This document shows positions 6,201-6,310 of a stretch of DNA of 6,310 nt, piece after piece. The position numbers and the translations under genes are program-made. Source of the DNA: Treponema sp. (GTDB lineage: Bacteria > Spirochaetota > Spirochaetia > Treponematales > Treponemataceae); assembly GCA_012513125.1 (NCBI GenBank), contig JAAZCS010000243.1, positions 1 to 6,310 of the forward strand, in the 5' to 3' direction. Every line of letters begins with the position of its first letter. Position 1 is the stretch's first letter. Below the pieces are notes generated by a model that saw only the letters and a list, made by a program, of their open reading frames with translations, did not search any database and was not told where the DNA came from.

Positions 6201-6310
6201 GAAATTTAGCTAAAGTACAAGAAGAACTTGTTGCAAATTTGAAATCATTTGAAGAAACAATTCAAACAAGACAAGAAACAGGATCTTCATCAATTGATGC
6301 AGCTTTGGCA
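3242..6310 (+). CDS. Giant membrane-anchored coiled-coil protein (SpiroCoCo-like), 3' end outside window
   Basis: The frame is open from a GTG at 3242 to the last base, giving 1023 complete codons and no stop. Residues 3-21 (IVAILLASIISLGISILFY, with only M-T before it) form one membrane segment. No positive charge precedes it and a Lys-rich stretch follows, so the positive-inside rule puts the rod in the cytoplasm and argues against a cleaved signal peptide. The rest is predicted helix, rich in Lys, Glu, Asn, Ser, Asp and Gln. Only three prolines occur (P87, P157, P514), one Trp (W882) and two Cys (C581, C694). Residues 270-533 are 24 consecutive eleven-residue repeats with hydrophobic positions 1, 5 and 8; a second such block runs from 787 to the window end, with shifting registers between. 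A continuous helix of this length would be about 150 nm. It resembles the long coiled-coil proteins annotated in treponemes as SpiroCoCo family; I recall that family only by style. The function is unknown; a scaffold, tether or filament role is inference. It probably shares a transcript with the HAD gene. Confidence 0.88.
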   Translation, partial: MTIVAILLASIISLGISILFYEMNKKDNSMEKVKHYADKRQNDLENFYKSVESKVNILITEFDSRQSQANAAIKLLSQKNDDFNTKPQNFDQSILSIKKIESQINSYSAILNDLNSMTEKVEDNLQRIQKESSIVDNLSNKLVKQNQVIENIDKRIPQNSENFSKQNADQLKAIGSTLLNEYKEYAISLENNIKSSQKEADIALSSIKQNIQSVYNEATTRANELEDTAFEHLSEQAQARSDNYIKELKEQSVKLEEQLKTQSDLSNNLINKKYEELNSALILKVDEINTTFNNKTLDTTQKYQEEESKLLSDLKNNLSEMNAKFTKNIESLSGSFNTKVQNLHDKYNLLLDSVNNKNDGIIAKISATFDEDYQKLNQKYVSQIETINTKNDNNYNSLSAKFDDDFNKLTSTYQNAFDTISKESDEKITEFNQTIENKINNFISTGNDKYSTFATNFETDLQKIQTTYSEAFTKVSSDSIEKVNELNINITNQIDELRNSYQEKLNSFENTYKPHLEEIEGDYTQKSSEIEKALSDFEQLISTKQQALESSIKEKLSTADEYYKQSVAEINYSLGNEMAKCKETTEFLQKDIDGNSKALESIQNELNTQVSEIQSKYSSLYNEAMETADKKEKEAFDLFTQKSYENINKYSDLIQSKISTMQNELTDTLKTIALDAKNSVSQAETAVATLQNECEDATDKASSIKNELEQKVSEVSQNISSFQDETKKRLENLRKEVSDSIKDAISENETKHLAVLSGVEDELAVYKKDIEYKLSQIQTSSTDIDQLESSLRSAMTDVQNRVLNDFDSFTNTQKQKHDDFAKTIQDDSDSIEKQINEINSSLEDLKQTATGNMSSKLQEFEFEFNKIISLKTNEVDTNLADWKNDLDSRLIKLSNTYEESRKKVESDTFEHLKNEVISVQNKASEQYNKLENSIDETKTSVEATIENILASINSIKDEATAKINQFSSYSDSELKKEIENNTNKVQGNLAKVQEELVANLKSFEETIQTRQETGSSSIDAALA
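4049..4840 (+). repeat. 24 tandem hendecad (11-residue / 33-base) units in the coiled-coil gene
   Basis: Residues 270-533 divide into 24 units of 11 with no insertion or deletion. By hand count, position 1 is hydrophobic or aromatic in 19 of 24 units, position 5 in 21 and position 8 in 23. Position 1 is Phe or Tyr in 14 of 24. Between residues 336 and 434 position 1 reads F-Y-N, F-Y-N, F-Y-S, a 33-residue (99-base) super-period; F457-Y468-S479 repeats the theme later. The repeat is at protein level: the closest 36-base copies (4346-4381 against 4445-4480) match at about 24 of 36 bases, so it is old and not a recent tandem duplication. Confidence 0.85.
5600..6310 (+). repeat. Second hendecad block at the 3' side of the coiled-coil gene
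   Basis: Residues 787-1023 again split into units of 11. Position 1 is hydrophobic in 21 of 22 units (787, 798, 809 and so on to 1018; only T908 breaks it), and position 5 is hydrophobic in 16 of 22. Position 8 is much less conserved than in the first block. Position 1 here is mostly aliphatic (Leu, Ile, Val), not aromatic. The only Trp (W882) sits at position 8 of the unit starting at 875. The block continues to the window end. Confidence 0.7.

Noticed and set aside
1..6310. tRNA, rRNA, CRISPR array, insertion sequence or riboswitch
   Set aside because: The plus strand is almost fully coding; I saw no spaced direct repeats, terminal inverted repeats, transposase motifs or structured RNA in the short gaps. 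The 33-base periodicity is protein-level and not CRISPR.

Overview
The window is AT-rich, with A/T favoured at third codon positions, and every gene I can support is on the + strand. The gene set suggests a host-associated or rumen-type spirochaete, most likely a Treponema. The clues are a short NFACT protein with the sequence style I associate with treponemes, and a very long membrane-anchored coiled-coil protein of the kind annotated in treponemes as 'SpiroCoCo'. The genus is inferred from memory of protein style, not from a search.

Layout. Bases 1-66 may hold the end of an upstream gene. Bases 79-1503 encode a short RqcH/FbpA-like NFACT protein that keeps the N- and C-terminal NFACT domains and the coiled-coil middle but appears to lack the helix-hairpin-helix domain. 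Its stop codon overlaps the start of the next gene (1503-2426, TAATG), which encodes a divergent PAP2-superfamily (lipid phosphatase / phosphotransferase-like) protein whose active site looks altered. A 95-base spacer follows, carrying a TATAAT box and a 12-base palindrome. It leads into a second pair: an HAD-superfamily hydrolase (2522-3208, GTG start) and, 33 bases later, a giant coiled-coil protein (3242 to beyond the window end, GTG start, at least 1023 residues).

The most interesting object is the coiled-coil protein. It has one N-terminal membrane anchor and then an almost proline-free rod. From residue 270 to 533 the rod is an uninterrupted series of 24 eleven-residue (hendecad) repeats, with hydrophobic residues at positions 1, 5 and 8 of each unit. 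Position 1 is strikingly aromatic, and part of the array has a 33-residue super-period. A second hendecad block runs from residue 787 to the window edge. This predicts a straight, slightly right-handed or untwisted coiled coil, not a classic heptad coil.

How the genes work together is not shown by the sequence. The NFACT and PAP2-like genes look translationally coupled, and the HAD and coiled-coil genes look like one transcription unit. No mobile elements, RNA genes or CRISPR arrays were seen.
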